From: Bradyrhizobium sp. | GTDB taxonomy: Bacteria; Pseudomonadota; Alphaproteobacteria; Rhizobiales; Xanthobacteraceae | Length of the DNA stretch: 64,000 nucleotides | Assembly: GCF_027451485.1 (NCBI RefSeq) | Contig: NZ_DAIDJE010000048.1 | Location: forward strand, 1-64,000 | Direction: 5' to 3' | In this document: in pieces, positions 19,001 through 27,430 of the stretch | How the letters are laid out: every line of letters begins with the position of its first letter | How positions within the stretch are numbered: position 1 is the first letter of the stretch | Position numbers and translations under genes: made by a program | The notes under the pieces: generated by a model | Told to the model about the DNA's origin: nothing | Seen by the model: the letters and a program-made list of their open reading frames with translations, nothing else | Databases searched by the model: none

Positions 19001-19502
19001 AGGCGGCCAGCGCTGGCTGGTCGGCGGCGAACGCCAGGGAGACCGGGCCATCCGGGCCGCCGGTCAGCGCGATCAGGCCTTCGGCATGGCCCTCCAGCCA
19101 ATTGAGCTTGATGTGCGGGGTTTGATGGACCGGCGTCTCCAGAAAAGCGCGGGAGTTGAGGTGCATCAGGCTGCGATAGCCTCGCTCGCGCGCTGCGAGC
19201 AGCACGATTCGCGCCGGCGCTGCCGCCAGCGCATTGCGCGCGTTCGGGTCTTGATCGCCGAAGTCGACGGCAATCTCACAGCCCACGATCGGCTGGATGC
19301 CGTAGCCGGCCATCTTGTCGGAGAATTCCAGCGCCCCGAACATGTTGTCGGTGTCGGTCAATGCCAGGGCCGGCTGACGGTCGGCCTTGGCCAGCTCGCC
19401 GAGCCTGGCGATCTTGATCGAGCCCTTCAGCAGCGAATACGCCGAATGGACGTGGAGATGGACGAATCCGGGATTGGAGGACGGCGCCACGGGCTTTGAC
19501 AT
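16026..19502 (-). CDS. dnaE: DNA polymerase III alpha subunit
   Basis: Replicative polymerase catalytic subunit, 1158 residues from the chosen start. Domains in order: PHP domain (FVHLHVHSAYSLLKGS near residues 13-28), polymerase palm with GPGRGSGAGSLVAYAL near 380 and the catalytic PDFDIDF near 420, fingers, tandem HhH, and a C-terminal OB fold near 1000. The DnaE1-type architecture has no exonuclease insertion, so proofreading must come from a separate epsilon subunit. The start at 19502 gives the usual N-terminus; a GTG at 19595 would add 31 residues of no family resemblance. It is separated from its neighbours and probably transcribed alone. Confidence 0.96.
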   Translation of the reverse strand: MSKPVAPSSNPGFVHLHVHSAYSLLKGSIKIARLGELAKADRQPALALTDTDNMFGALEFSDKMAGYGIQPIVGCEIAVDFGDQDPNARNALAAAPARIVLLAARERGYRSLMHLNSRAFLETPVHQTPHIKLNWLEGHAEGLIALTGGPDGPVSLAFAADQPALAASRCERLASLFGDSLYVELQRHGIEKERRIETGLIELAYAKGLPLVATNEPYFATSDDYEAHDALLCIAGGRLIAETDREQLTPDHRFKTRAEMAVLFADIPEALSSTVEIAERCAFRPKTRKPILPRFTVGAGTNAEDAAKEETAELRRQAEEGLSRRLAVHGMSQGSSEEDYRRRLAFELDVITRMNYAGYFLIVSDFIKWAKAHGIPVGPGRGSGAGSLVAYALTITDLDPIRFGLLFERFLNPERVSMPDFDIDFCQDRRGEVINYVQQRYGRDQVAQIITFGTLQARGVLRDVGRVLQMPYGQVDKLTKLVPQNPAAPVTLAAAIEGEPKLQAFRDEDPVVARAFDIAQRLEGLTRHASTHAAGIVIGDRPLSELVPLYRDPKSDMPVTQFNMKWVEPAGLVKFDFLGLKTLTVLDVAVKLLKQRGIEIDLATLPLDDAPSYQMLARGDVVGVFQVESQGMRRALVDMRPDRFEDIIALVALYRPGPMANIPTYCARKHGDEEPEYLHPILEPILKETFGVIIYQEQVMQIAQVMAGYSLGDADLLRRAMGKKIRAEMEKQRAIFVAGAVKNNVPKGQAETIFELLAKFADYGFNKSHAAAYALVSYQTAYMKAHYPVEFLAASMTLDLNNTDKLSEFRAEAQRLGIKVEAPNINRSGAVFDVSNGTIYYALAALKGVGQQAVELIVEARRNGLFTSLADFASRVNPRAINKRIIESLAAAGAFDTLEPNRARVFAGADAILAACQRSHEAATSGQNDMFGGAADAPTIILPQVEPWLPAERLRREYDAIGFFLSGHPLDDYATVLKRLRVQSWAEFSRAVKTGATAGKVAATVVSRMERRTKTGNKMGIIGLSDPTGHFEAVLFSEGLAQYRDLLEPGAAVLLQLGAELQGEDVRARVLHAEALDDAAAKTQKGLRIFLRDTKPLESIARRLSPPAGQSGSGDIALVLRLDMQTEVEFKLEGRFQVSPQIAGAIKAVAGVEMVETL

Positions 19503-19695
19503 GTCGTTCAGCAGTTCACGGCTGGGAAGGGAATCAAGCCGCTCCAGGCGACTCGGCTGGGCGCTATGGTGGGACTTCCGAAACGCTGAGTCCACGCGCC
19601 TCTGTCCCCTCGGCGTCCGCTATTGGTCTTTTCCCCAGCGCCAAATCAGCCCAGCAAACCCCGTCAGCCGGGAGTGCCGAAAACCGGCCAAAGCC

Positions 19696-19794
19696 TCACA
19701 ATTGCGGGATCAATTGCGCCCATACCGCGATCATCCCGACAAACAGGCCGATCGATGCCAACGCCGCTGCTTCCTCGACAAAAATGCGCAACAT
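19696..19794 (-). CDS. Tiny one-helix membrane protein
   Basis: A 32-residue protein that is almost entirely one hydrophobic helix (AALASIGLFVGMIAVWAQLI) after a short N-terminus with Arg and two Glu. A strong GGGAGG ribosome binding site lies 5 bases before the ATG, which is the main reason to accept it. I remember similar peptides in Bradyrhizobium; this is not verified. Single-helix peptides of this size often associate with larger membrane complexes, but no partner can be named here. Confidence 0.65.
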   Translation of the reverse strand: MLRIFVEEAAALASIGLFVGMIAVWAQLIPQL

Positions 19795-19927
19795 GAAAAC
19801 CTCCCGCTTTAGAACATATAGAGAACATAGTTCTCTTTTTGTTCTTACGCAAGAGGCAAGCCTGCGTTGGCTCGCAATCCGGGATCGTTGGTTAATCGGG
19901 AATGCGGGGACGAACACACCCGGGCCC

Positions 19928-19960
19928 AAACAAAAACCCCGGCCACAAGGCCGGGGTTTG
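19928..19960 (-). terminator. Intrinsic terminator of the porin-like gene
   Basis: An 11-base stem (19934-19944 with 19949-19959, AAACCCCGGCC type) with a 4-base loop, followed on the minus strand by a T-rich run. It lies about 20 bases after the stop of the outer membrane protein gene. Confidence 0.85.
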
Positions 19961-19981
19961 CAATCTCAGGCGAGCCTGATC

Positions 19982-20701
19982 TCAGTAGCGGGGCATCATC
20001 GGTCCGCCGAACTTGTAGTTCAGGCGGGCAGTGAAGATATCGACATCCTGCTTGATGTGATCGACAGTGTTCGACGCAAACGTGACGTCGTTGCCGCCCA
20101 TGAACAGGTGATCATATTCGAAGCCCAGCGACACGTTCGGCATGATGGCATATTCGAAGCCGGCGCCGAGCGCAGCGCCCCACCGGGATTCGCTGGCATT
20201 GTCTTGCAGGAAGCCACCATTATAGACGTTGTACCGATTGTCCGTAACCGCAGCACCGCCGTTCACGTAGAATAGCGCGCGATCCCAAGCGTAGCCGATC
20301 TGACCGGTGAACAGGCCGAACGCATTAACCTTGGTTTGGTTATCAAAGCCGGTCTGCAAGCTGATGTTATCGCCCTTGAAGTCAGCCCAGTTGCCCTGCG
20401 CTTCCAGGCCGAAGACCCAGGAGGCCATCTGCCAGCGGTAGCCGACCTGGGCGCCGAACGTGGCTCCGGACGGATTGTGGCTGCCTTCATCACCGAAGCC
20501 GATTTCGTTCCAGTCCACGTTGCCTGTGGCGCCGCCGCCGTTGATACCAATATAGAAGCCGCTCCAGTCATAGGCGGCTTGAACCATCGCGGGCGCCTTT
20601 GTGTACGGTGCAGGCGCTCGAGCGGGAAGATCCGCGGCGAAGGCTGGTGCAGCGGCGCCTACCGCAAATGCAACCGCCGCGAGAATGGTGACTCTTTTCA
20701 T
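19982..20701 (-). CDS. Porin-like outer membrane beta-barrel protein (Omp25/Omp31 type)
   Basis: A 239-residue protein with a signal peptide (1 to about 22, ending AFAAD). The YDWSGFYIGINGGG segment near residue 45 is typical of the rhizobial Omp25/Omp31 family. Alternating aromatic/polar strands follow, with an Asn-Tyr-Lys-Phe strand close to the end. An AGGGA site lies about 10 bases before the start at 20701. It is expected to be an abundant structural or porin-like protein of the outer membrane. A strong terminator follows, so it is monocistronic. Confidence 0.85.
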   Translation of the reverse strand: MKRVTILAAVAFAVGAAAPAFAADLPARAPAPYTKAPAMVQAAYDWSGFYIGINGGGATGNVDWNEIGFGDEGSHNPSGATFGAQVGYRWQMASWVFGLEAQGNWADFKGDNISLQTGFDNQTKVNAFGLFTGQIGYAWDRALFYVNGGAAVTDNRYNVYNGGFLQDNASESRWGAALGAGFEYAIMPNVSLGFEYDHLFMGGNDVTFASNTVDHIKQDVDIFTARLNYKFGGPMMPRY

Positions 20702-20999
20702 ATCAAAATATCCCTGCTTTCGAAGCTGTGAGAGTGCCCCAGTGACCCCGATAACATTCATAGCGATGTTCACGCAGAATGCTGTAACTCGCTCGCAACA
20801 CCCTCAGGGAAATCCGTGTTAAAAAACTTTAAGAAACCCTTGTGGAACCTTGTCTTTCTGCAACATACGGAAACAAAAAGCCGCCACATTTGCGCCGAAA
20901 TTGGTGCAGCGCATCGTTCTTTGGAACGAATCCTCCGGCAAGCGTTTCAGCGAGTTTAGGTTGCGCGGAGAACCGCGTCCGCGGCAGCCGGGACAGTTG

Positions 21000-21203
21000 T
21001 TAGACCGGCTTTATCGGCGTTTCGAAGGTCTTTTCCGGCTGAACTGTGAGACGGATCGCGACATTGGTCGAACCGTCAAAGGTCTCAAGCACCACATCGC
21101 ACATCAGACAACGGTACTCGCCTTTGATCCCCGGGCGTGAGGTCAACTCGATGCGGCGGTAGCCCGCGTGACATACCGGGCAGCTGAGATCTGATTTTTT
21201 CAT
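21000..21203 (-). CDS. Small zinc-ribbon protein
   Basis: A 67-residue protein with two Cys-X2-Cys pairs (CPVC near residue 8 and CLMC near 32), the pattern of a structural zinc ribbon. The C-terminus is a short beta-rich tail. The start at 21203 begins just before the first Cys pair. No further function can be assigned. It lies between the porin-like gene and lolD without close spacing to either. Confidence 0.7.
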   Translation of the reverse strand: MKKSDLSCPVCHAGYRRIELTSRPGIKGEYRCLMCDVVLETFDGSTNVAIRLTVQPEKTFETPIKPV

Positions 21204-21355
21204 AGGATTGAATGCGGCTTTCGGGTCCCAGGAGGATAATGCCGCTTTGCGGCAAAGCTTTCCAGCCCGTGCCGGATCACTTTTCTCTCCGGTCCACCCT
21301 GGCAATTCTCAGGAAAGATCGGCCGAGGTCGATTCTTCCAGCGAATCGAACCAAC

Positions 21356-22054
21356 TCAATCCAGTTCAACGACCTCGCCGTCCACAAGCGACACCCGGCG
21401 GTCCATGCGGCCCGCCAGTTCCATGTTATGGGTCGCAATCAGCATCGCCACCCGGGTCGCCTTCACAAGCTGCATCAGAGCCTGAAACACGTGGTCGGCC
21501 GTGTGCGGATCGAGATTGCCGGTCGGTTCGTCGGCGAGGAGTGCCCGCGGCGCATTGGCAACTGCGCGTGCGATCGCCACCCGCTGCTGCTCGCCGCCGG
21601 ACAGCTCCGCCGGCCGATGCTTGATTCGGTCGCCGAGGCCGAGATAGGCGAGAATCTCGGTTGCGCGCTTGACGGTTTCGGAGCGCTTCAGGCCGCGAAT
21701 CATCTGCGGCAGCATCACGTTCTCCAGCGCCGAGAACTCCGGCAGCAGCCGATGCGACTGATAGACAAAACCGATTTCGGTACGGCGGATCTGCGTGCGC
21801 TCGACATCCGAAAGGCCCGAGGTCGGAGTGCCCCCGACATAGACTTCACCTTCGTCCGGCGATTCGAGCAGGCCCGCAATATGGAGCAGCGTCGATTTGC
21901 CGGTGCCCGATGGGGCCACGAGCGCGACCGACTGCCCGGCCCACAGTGCGAGCTTGGCACCATTCAGAATGACCAACGGCGCGGCGCCCTGCATGTACTG
22001 TCGTTTGATCTCGTGGAGATAAACGACCGGTACCTCCTCCGCCCCCTCCACCAT
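21356..22054 (-). CDS. lolD: Lipoprotein-releasing system ATP-binding protein LolD
   Basis: ABC transporter ATPase, 232 residues, that powers release of outer-membrane lipoproteins from the inner membrane to LolA. Walker A is APSGTGKST, the signature is LSGGEQQR and Walker B ends in [11 protein letters not shown]. The start at 22054 lies 7 bases after the lolC stop and matches the family N-terminus; an upstream start (22105) would lie inside lolC. It works with the membrane component encoded just upstream. Confidence 0.95.
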   Translation of the reverse strand: MVEGAEEVPVVYLHEIKRQYMQGAAPLVILNGAKLALWAGQSVALVAPSGTGKSTLLHIAGLLESPDEGEVYVGGTPTSGLSDVERTQIRRTEIGFVYQSHRLLPEFSALENVMLPQMIRGLKRSETVKRATEILAYLGLGDRIKHRPAELSGGEQQRVAIARAVANAPRALLADEPTGNLDPHTADHVFQALMQLVKATRVAMLIATHNMELAGRMDRRVSLVDGEVVELD

Positions 22055-22061
22055 CTCTCCC

Positions 22062-23342
22062 TCACTCGTACCGCAGCGCTTCGACCGGGTCGAGGCGGGC
22101 AGCACGCCAGGACGGATAGAGCGTAGCCAGGAAGGACAGGGTCAGCGCCATGATCACGACAGCGCTGGTTTCTCCGAAATCGATCTCGGCCGGCAGTTTG
22201 GAAAGAAAATAGATCGTCGGATCGAAGATTTCAGTGCTGGTGAGCCAGGACAGAAACTGGCGGATCGATTCGATGTTCATGCAGATCAGCACGCCGACCA
22301 GAAACCCGGTAATCGTGCCGACCACGCCGATCGATGCGCCGGTGATCAGGAATATCCGCATGATCGCCCCCTGTGAGGCGCCCATGGTGCGCAGGATCGC
22401 GATGTCGCTGCCCTTGTCTTTCACCAGCATGATCAGACCGGAGATGATGTTCAACGCGGCGACTAGCACGATCAAGGTCAAAATCAGGAACATGACGTTG
22501 CGCTCGACCTGAAGCGCGTTGAAGAACGTCGCATTTCGCTGCCGCCAGTCGACCAGGAAGATCGGCCGCCCTGCCGCCTCGGTCACGCTTTTTCGAAAAG
22601 CTTCGATCTTGTCGGGGTTGTTGGTAAACACCTCGATCGCGGACACATCGTTGTTACGGTTGAAATAGGCCTGCGCTTCCTTCAGTGGCATGAATACGAA
22701 ACCCGAATCGTATTCCGACATGCCTATCTCGAACACGGCCGCAATCCGGTAGGGCTTGATGCGCGGCGTGACGCCCATCGGCGTCACGGCTCCCTTCGGC
22801 GAAATCAGCGTAATCATGTCACCGGCGTGCAGCGACAGCGAGTCGGCCAACCGGCGGCCGATCGCAACCCCCTGCCCTTCATCAAACCCCTCGAGCGAAC
22901 CTTGCTTGATGTTCTTGGCAATGGACGGAAGACTGTTGAGATCCTCGCCGCGAATGCCGCGAATGAAAATGCCGGACGCGTTATAGGGTGAAGATCCGAG
23001 CCCCTGACCGTCCACCACGGGCGCGGCAAGCTTGATTCCGGGCACCTGACTGATCCTGTCCGCCACGTCCTTCCAGTCCGTTAAAGGCGATTCCAGGGGC
23101 TGCACCAGAAGGTGGCCGTTGAGACCAAGGATCTTGTCCAGCAGTTCCTTGCGAAAGCCGTTCATCACGGCCATCACGATGATCAGCGTCGCAACGCCAA
23201 GCATGATGCCAAGGAACGAGAACCCGGCGATAACGGAGATGAAGCCTTCCCTGCGGCGGGCCCGCAAATAGCGTCCAGACAGCAGCCACTCGAAGGGCGC
23301 GAAAGGCCGGGTTTGAACTGTCTCGCTCATGGCTTGATCCAT
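22062..23342 (-). CDS. lolC: Lipoprotein-releasing system permease LolC/LolE
   Basis: FtsX-like permease of the Lol exporter. The 426-residue protein (or 422 from the ATG at 23330) has an N-terminal membrane helix after [20 protein letters not shown], a large periplasmic domain (about 55-270) and three C-terminal helices. In Alphaproteobacteria a single gene usually supplies both permease positions, so the transporter is probably a homodimer with two LolD subunits; that is family knowledge. Confidence 0.93.
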   Translation of the reverse strand: MDQAMSETVQTRPFAPFEWLLSGRYLRARRREGFISVIAGFSFLGIMLGVATLIIVMAVMNGFRKELLDKILGLNGHLLVQPLESPLTDWKDVADRISQVPGIKLAAPVVDGQGLGSSPYNASGIFIRGIRGEDLNSLPSIAKNIKQGSLEGFDEGQGVAIGRRLADSLSLHAGDMITLISPKGAVTPMGVTPRIKPYRIAAVFEIGMSEYDSGFVFMPLKEAQAYFNRNNDVSAIEVFTNNPDKIEAFRKSVTEAAGRPIFLVDWRQRNATFFNALQVERNVMFLILTLIVLVAALNIISGLIMLVKDKGSDIAILRTMGASQGAIMRIFLITGASIGVVGTITGFLVGVLICMNIESIRQFLSWLTSTEIFDPTIYFLSKLPAEIDFGETSAVVIMALTLSFLATLYPSWRAARLDPVEALRYE

Positions 23343-23417
23343 GTCCGATTTTCACACGATTCGGGGCCAATTGTGGCCACAGCGGTCGGTATTCCCACCG
23401 GCCCGCGGTGGATAATC

Positions 23418-24734
23418 CTAAATCATCCGCGCCAGCACGTCCGCCGCGCTCAAGTTCTCGCGCGTGCCGTCGGCGCGCCGCTTGAGTTCGAACTTGCCCT
23501 CGGCAAGTCCTTTCGGGCCTACGAGGATTTGCCAGGGAATGCCAATCAAATCGGCGGCGGCAAACTTCGCTCCTGCCCGCTGGTCCGTATCGTCGTAGAG
23601 CACCTCGACGCCCTTGGCCGTCAGTTCACGATAGAGCTGCTCGCAGGCACCATCGGTGTCTGCCGATCCCTGCTTCAGATTCAGGATCACCGCCTTGAAC
23701 GGCGCGACGGCCTCCGGCCATTTGATGCCGGCGTCGTCATGACAGGCCTCGATGATCGCACCCAGCAGCCGGGAAACGCCGACCCCATAGGAGCCGCCGT
23801 GAATGGCGACCTCGGCGCCATCAGGTCCGGCCACCAGGGCCTTCATCGGCTCGGAATATTTGGTGCCGAAATAGAAGATCTGGCCAACCTCGATGCCCCT
23901 CGTGTGCACGCGCTTCTCTGCCGGGACTTCGCGCTCAAAGCGGGCCGCATCGTGCACGTCCTCGGTGGCCGCATAGACCGATGTCCATTGCTTGATGATC
24001 GGCGTGAGGTCGCCATCGTAATCGACGTTCTCGCCGGGCACCGGGAGGTCAAGCACGTCGCGGTCGCAGAACACGGCGGACTCGCCGGTCTCGGCGAGCA
24101 CGATGAATTCGTGGCTGAGGTCGCCGCCAATCGGGCCGGTCTCGGCGCGCATCGGTATCGCTTTCAATCCCATCCGTGCGAAGGTGCGCAAGTAAGCGAC
24201 AAACATGCGGTTATAGGCGCGCCGCGCGCCGGCCTCGTCGAGGTCGAAAGAATAGGCATCCTTCATCAGGAATTCACGCCCGCGCATGACGCCGAATCGC
24301 GGCCGCTGCTCGTCGCGGAACTTCCACTGGATATGGTAGAGGTTGAGCGGCAGGTTCCGGTACGACTTGATATAGGCGCGGAAGATCTCGGTGATCATTT
24401 CCTCGTTCGTCGGCCCGTAAAGCAGCTCGCGCTTGTGCCGATCGGCGATGCGCAGCATCTCGGGGCCGTAGGCGTCATAGCGGCCGCTCTCGCGCCAGAG
24501 ATCGGCAAGTTGCAACGTCGGCATCAGAAGCTCAAGCGCGCCGGCGCGGTTCTGCTCCTCGCGCACGATCTGCTCGATCTTCTTCAATACCCGCAAGCCG
24601 AGCGGCAACCAGGCGTAAATGCCGGCCGCTTCCTGCCGGATCATGCCTGCGCGCAGCATCAGCCGATGGGAGACGATTTCCGCCTCTTTCGGATTCTCCT
24701 TCAGGATCGGGAGAAAGAAACGCGACAGTCGCAT
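23418..24734 (-). CDS. proS: Prolyl-tRNA synthetase (short, bacterial type 2)
   Basis: Class II aminoacyl-tRNA synthetase charging tRNA-Pro. At 438 residues it is the short form typical of Alphaproteobacteria, lacking the INS editing domain of the about 570-residue enteric enzyme. Class II motifs are seen in [16 protein letters not shown], in the motif 2 region [17 protein letters not shown] and in the motif 3 stretch [13 protein letters not shown], followed by the anticodon-binding domain. It lies 75 bases upstream of lolC, a common order in this group. Confidence 0.96.
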   Translation of the reverse strand: MRLSRFFLPILKENPKEAEIVSHRLMLRAGMIRQEAAGIYAWLPLGLRVLKKIEQIVREEQNRAGALELLMPTLQLADLWRESGRYDAYGPEMLRIADRHKRELLYGPTNEEMITEIFRAYIKSYRNLPLNLYHIQWKFRDEQRPRFGVMRGREFLMKDAYSFDLDEAGARRAYNRMFVAYLRTFARMGLKAIPMRAETGPIGGDLSHEFIVLAETGESAVFCDRDVLDLPVPGENVDYDGDLTPIIKQWTSVYAATEDVHDAARFEREVPAEKRVHTRGIEVGQIFYFGTKYSEPMKALVAGPDGAEVAIHGGSYGVGVSRLLGAIIEACHDDAGIKWPEAVAPFKAVILNLKQGSADTDGACEQLYRELTAKGVEVLYDDTDQRAGAKFAAADLIGIPWQILVGPKGLAEGKFELKRRADGTRENLSAADVLARMI

Positions 24735-24865
24735 GGGCCTCGCCTCGACGGAATCAGTCGGAATTGCAGGAATTTGCGGCAGTCAAACCGGATCGGCCGG
24801 AAAAACACAAGGGCGCAGGCCCAAGAGGCCGCGGTTTTCAGGCCGATTTTGCGGCTCCGCGCCCC

Positions 24866-25372
24866 TTACATTTTCATACCGGGCGCCATCTTCATGCCGC
24901 CACCAGCCGGCCCCATCGCACCGATGCCCTCAACGTCAAACGTGACGGTGACCTTGCCTGCCCGCTCGAACTGAAGCGTCAGCGGCACCTTCTCGCCTTG
25001 CTTGAGAGGGGCTTTCAAATCCATGATCATCAGGTGATAGCCATTCGGTGCGAACTTGACGGACTTGCCGGGATCAATGGTCAGACCTCCCTCGACAGGG
25101 CGCATTTTCATGACACCGTTCGTCATCGACATCTCATGCACCTCGATTTTGTCGGAGATGTCGCCGGTCACGCCGACCAGCTTGTCGGCCGTCGTGCCCT
25201 TGTTCTCGATGGTCAGGTAGCCGCCGCCAACCTTGGCACCGCCGGGCGTCGCGCGGCTCCAGGCCTGGCTGATGACGAGATCACCGGCCTTCACTTGGTC
25301 CGCCTGGACGGGCGCCGTCAGGAGAGCCGCCGCACAAACAATGCCAGAGAGCACACTAATGATCTGTTTCAT
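24866..25372 (-). CDS. Periplasmic copper chaperone of the PCu(A)C family
   Basis: A 168-residue protein with a signal peptide (1 to about 24, ending APVQA) and a PCuAC fold. The conserved His/Met copper(I) site is visible as VHEMSM, then VMKMRP, and later GYHLMIM. The C-terminus adds a Met-rich tail (MKMAPGMKM), which may widen metal binding. Known members deliver Cu to cytochrome oxidase assembly or bind it in copper stress. The gene is divergent from the DUF2946-copCD operon, so shared copper control from the 184-base gap is likely but not shown. Confidence 0.92.
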   Translation of the reverse strand: MKQIISVLSGIVCAAALLTAPVQADQVKAGDLVISQAWSRATPGGAKVGGGYLTIENKGTTADKLVGVTGDISDKIEVHEMSMTNGVMKMRPVEGGLTIDPGKSVKFAPNGYHLMIMDLKAPLKQGEKVPLTLQFERAGKVTVTFDVEGIGAMGPAGGGMKMAPGMKM

Positions 25373-25556
25373 GCGAAATTCCACGTCTGCCAGCTTTTGT
25401 TTTCCTTTGCGCTACCGCAAAGCACGTCATGGCCGGGATTGCTAGGTTGAAATCGTCTACTATACTCCCGGCGCGCGTTCAGCGGTCGCATCCGCTCGAA
25501 CCGTCGCCAAACCAAGCCAGAACCTAACTCCCGTAACCCTGCATAGCAGTACGCTT

Positions 25557-25970
25557 GTGAGCATGCCAACCGGAGCAAATCAAGGATGCGCGAGGCTGCG
25601 CCTGTTCTGGCGGAGGCTGGTCGGCGCGGCTGCGATCTACGCCCTGGTCATGCAGCCGCTGCTGCTGGCGGCCGGAGCCCAGTTCGCCGAAGCGTCGGTC
25701 CTTGATAACGTTGCGTTCTCCCAGCTTTGCCAGCATAACGCCGACGGCAGTCCGGTTTCACCTGCCAACCAGGAACACCACCGGGCCCACCAACATTGTC
25801 TGCAATGCTTTTCCGGCGCCTTTGCGCTCTTGGGCGCCCCGCAGTCCTTCGTCGTCGCGTCTATTGATCGCCAGTTCCGCAAATTACGGGAATCCGGGCG
25901 ATCGCTGCGCCTGCCGTCGTTGTCGCAGTATTCCGTCGCCCGTCCGCGAGGGCCTCCGCTCAGCGTGTGA
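25557..25970 (+). CDS. DUF2946-like small membrane-associated protein
   Basis: A 137-residue protein whose N-terminal hydrophobic segment (about 20-45) could be a signal anchor. It is followed by a His/Cys-rich stretch, with HHRAHQHCLQCF near residues 78-89, which resembles the DUF2946 metal-site region. This family is repeatedly found beside copper genes, but its function is unknown. It is the first gene of the plus-strand copper operon, 63 bases before the next gene. The start is uncertain: a second Met lies two codons downstream. Confidence 0.65.
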   Translation: MSMPTGANQGCARLRLFWRRLVGAAAIYALVMQPLLLAAGAQFAEASVLDNVAFSQLCQHNADGSPVSPANQEHHRAHQHCLQCFSGAFALLGAPQSFVVASIDRQFRKLRESGRSLRLPSLSQYSVARPRGPPLSV

Positions 25971-26033
25971 TGCAATCCAGCCCTTTCGGCTGGCCAAACC
26001 TTGCGTTCACGTATTCTGACCGGAGAAATCCCG

Positions 26034-26990
26034 ATGTCTCGGCTCTTGCCACGTCTTCTTGCGCTTGCGGGCGTTATGGCGCTGTCCTGCACGTCGCACG
26101 CCTTAGCCCACTGCTTTGTCGGCGCGCGCTTCTTTCCTGCCACCCTTGCCACCGATGATCCCTGCGTCGCAGACGAGATGTCATTGCCCACTGTCGGATG
26201 GTCGAAAACCGGCGACGTCCCGGCCGCCACCGAATGGGACTTTTCCGGCGAACTCTCGAAACGCATCACGGATAATTTCGGCATCTCGATCGGCCAGGGC
26301 TGGACGTCCATTCGTCAGGCCGACGGCACGCTGACACAGGGCTTCGATAACTTCGAGACGGCATTCCAGTATCAAATCGTCAAAGACCGCGAGCACGAGC
26401 TCGCCGTCCTGTCGGGCCTGGTCGTGGACTGGGGGCACACCGGTTCAACCGGTTCGGGCCTGGCCACCGACTACAGTCTTGTGACTCCGACGGTTTATAT
26501 CGGAAAGGGGTTTGGCGATCTGCCCTCGGAGTTCGGTTGGTTCCGCGCCTTCGCCGTCACTGCTCAGGTCGGCTATCAAATTCCGACGAACTCTTTCGAC
26601 ATCGCCCAGAACATCTTCATTCCCCAGCAGCTGATTTATGGCGCCTCACTCCAATACAGCATGTCCTACCTGAAATCGGAGATCGTCGATCTGGGGCTTC
26701 CGGATTTCATCAACCACCTGATGCCGATCGTTGAGTTGAGCTTGACGACACCGGTCGCCAACAACTTCGGTAATCCCTACACCACCACAGGTACAGTCAA
26801 CCCCGGCGTGATCTACGTGGGAAGCGGATTTCAGGTCGGGCTCGAGGCGATGGTTCCTGTCAACCGAGCCAGCGGAACGGGAGTCGGCGTTCTCGGGCAG
26901 CTGCACCTCTATCTCGACGACATGTTCCCCTCGACTTACGGCCAGCCGCTGATTGGCGGATTGGCAACGAACACCCCCCGTAAACTCTGA
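26034..26990 (+). CDS. Uncharacterised outer-membrane-like protein of the copper operon
   Basis: A 318-residue protein with a signal peptide (1 to about 24, ending ALA before HCFVGARFF). The rest is beta-rich, with alternating aromatic residues, many Gly/Thr/Ser and no membrane helices, consistent with an outer membrane barrel. No TonB box, plug domain or named family was recognised. A GGAG site precedes the chosen ATG. It lies 8 bases before copC, so it is almost certainly co-expressed with copC and copD. A role as the outer-membrane entry point for copper, or as a sensor, is an inference from position only. Confidence 0.75.
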   Translation: MSRLLPRLLALAGVMALSCTSHALAHCFVGARFFPATLATDDPCVADEMSLPTVGWSKTGDVPAATEWDFSGELSKRITDNFGISIGQGWTSIRQADGTLTQGFDNFETAFQYQIVKDREHELAVLSGLVVDWGHTGSTGSGLATDYSLVTPTVYIGKGFGDLPSEFGWFRAFAVTAQVGYQIPTNSFDIAQNIFIPQQLIYGASLQYSMSYLKSEIVDLGLPDFINHLMPIVELSLTTPVANNFGNPYTTTGTVNPGVIYVGSGFQVGLEAMVPVNRASGTGVGVLGQLHLYLDDMFPSTYGQPLIGGLATNTPRKL

Positions 26991-26998
26991 GGCAAACT

Positions 26999-27352
26999 AT
27001 GCGTATCCTGACTCTCGCGACCACAACGTTTTTCGTAACCGCGGCAGCCGCGGCTGCCCACGCCCACGCTTTTCTCGATCACGCCGAACCGCGGGTGGGA
27101 AGCACCGTCCCCTCCGCTCCCAGGGAAGTCGTGCTGACATTCTCCGAGAGCCTGGAGCCGGCATTCAGTTCGGTCGAGGTGAGCGACGCCAGCGGCCACA
27201 GCGTCGGCCAAGGCAAACCAAGGATAAGCGCGACCACCATGCGGGTCGGCCTCAAGCCGCTGCCGCCGGGCACGTACCGCGTTCGCTGGCATGTTCTATC
27301 GGTAGATACCCATACCACGGAGGGCAACTTCACCTTCCAGGTTGGCCGTTAA
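26999..27352 (+). CDS. copC: Copper resistance/uptake protein CopC
   Basis: Periplasmic copper-binding protein of 117 residues. The signal peptide ends in an AHA-type site so that the mature protein starts HAFLDHAEP, which provides the N-terminal His ligand of the Cu(II) site. The C-terminal SVDTHTTEGNFTF segment matches the conserved Asp-X-His motif. The single-domain form acts with CopD to move copper across the inner membrane. It starts 8 bases after the outer-membrane-like gene. Confidence 0.93.
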   Translation: MRILTLATTTFFVTAAAAAAHAHAFLDHAEPRVGSTVPSAPREVVLTFSESLEPAFSSVEVSDASGHSVGQGKPRISATTMRVGLKPLPPGTYRVRWHVLSVDTHTTEGNFTFQVGR

Positions 27353-27430
27353 CTGTCCGCCCGCTTCCGACATCAGCCCCGCTCAGCGGGTCGTATGCGC
27401 GGCCGGCTTCCTCCTTCCGGCCAACGCTCA

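Noticed and set aside
23112-24974. 620-codon plus-strand frame opposite lolC and proS
   Set aside because: Crosses two genuine genes and their gap; no protein family signal.
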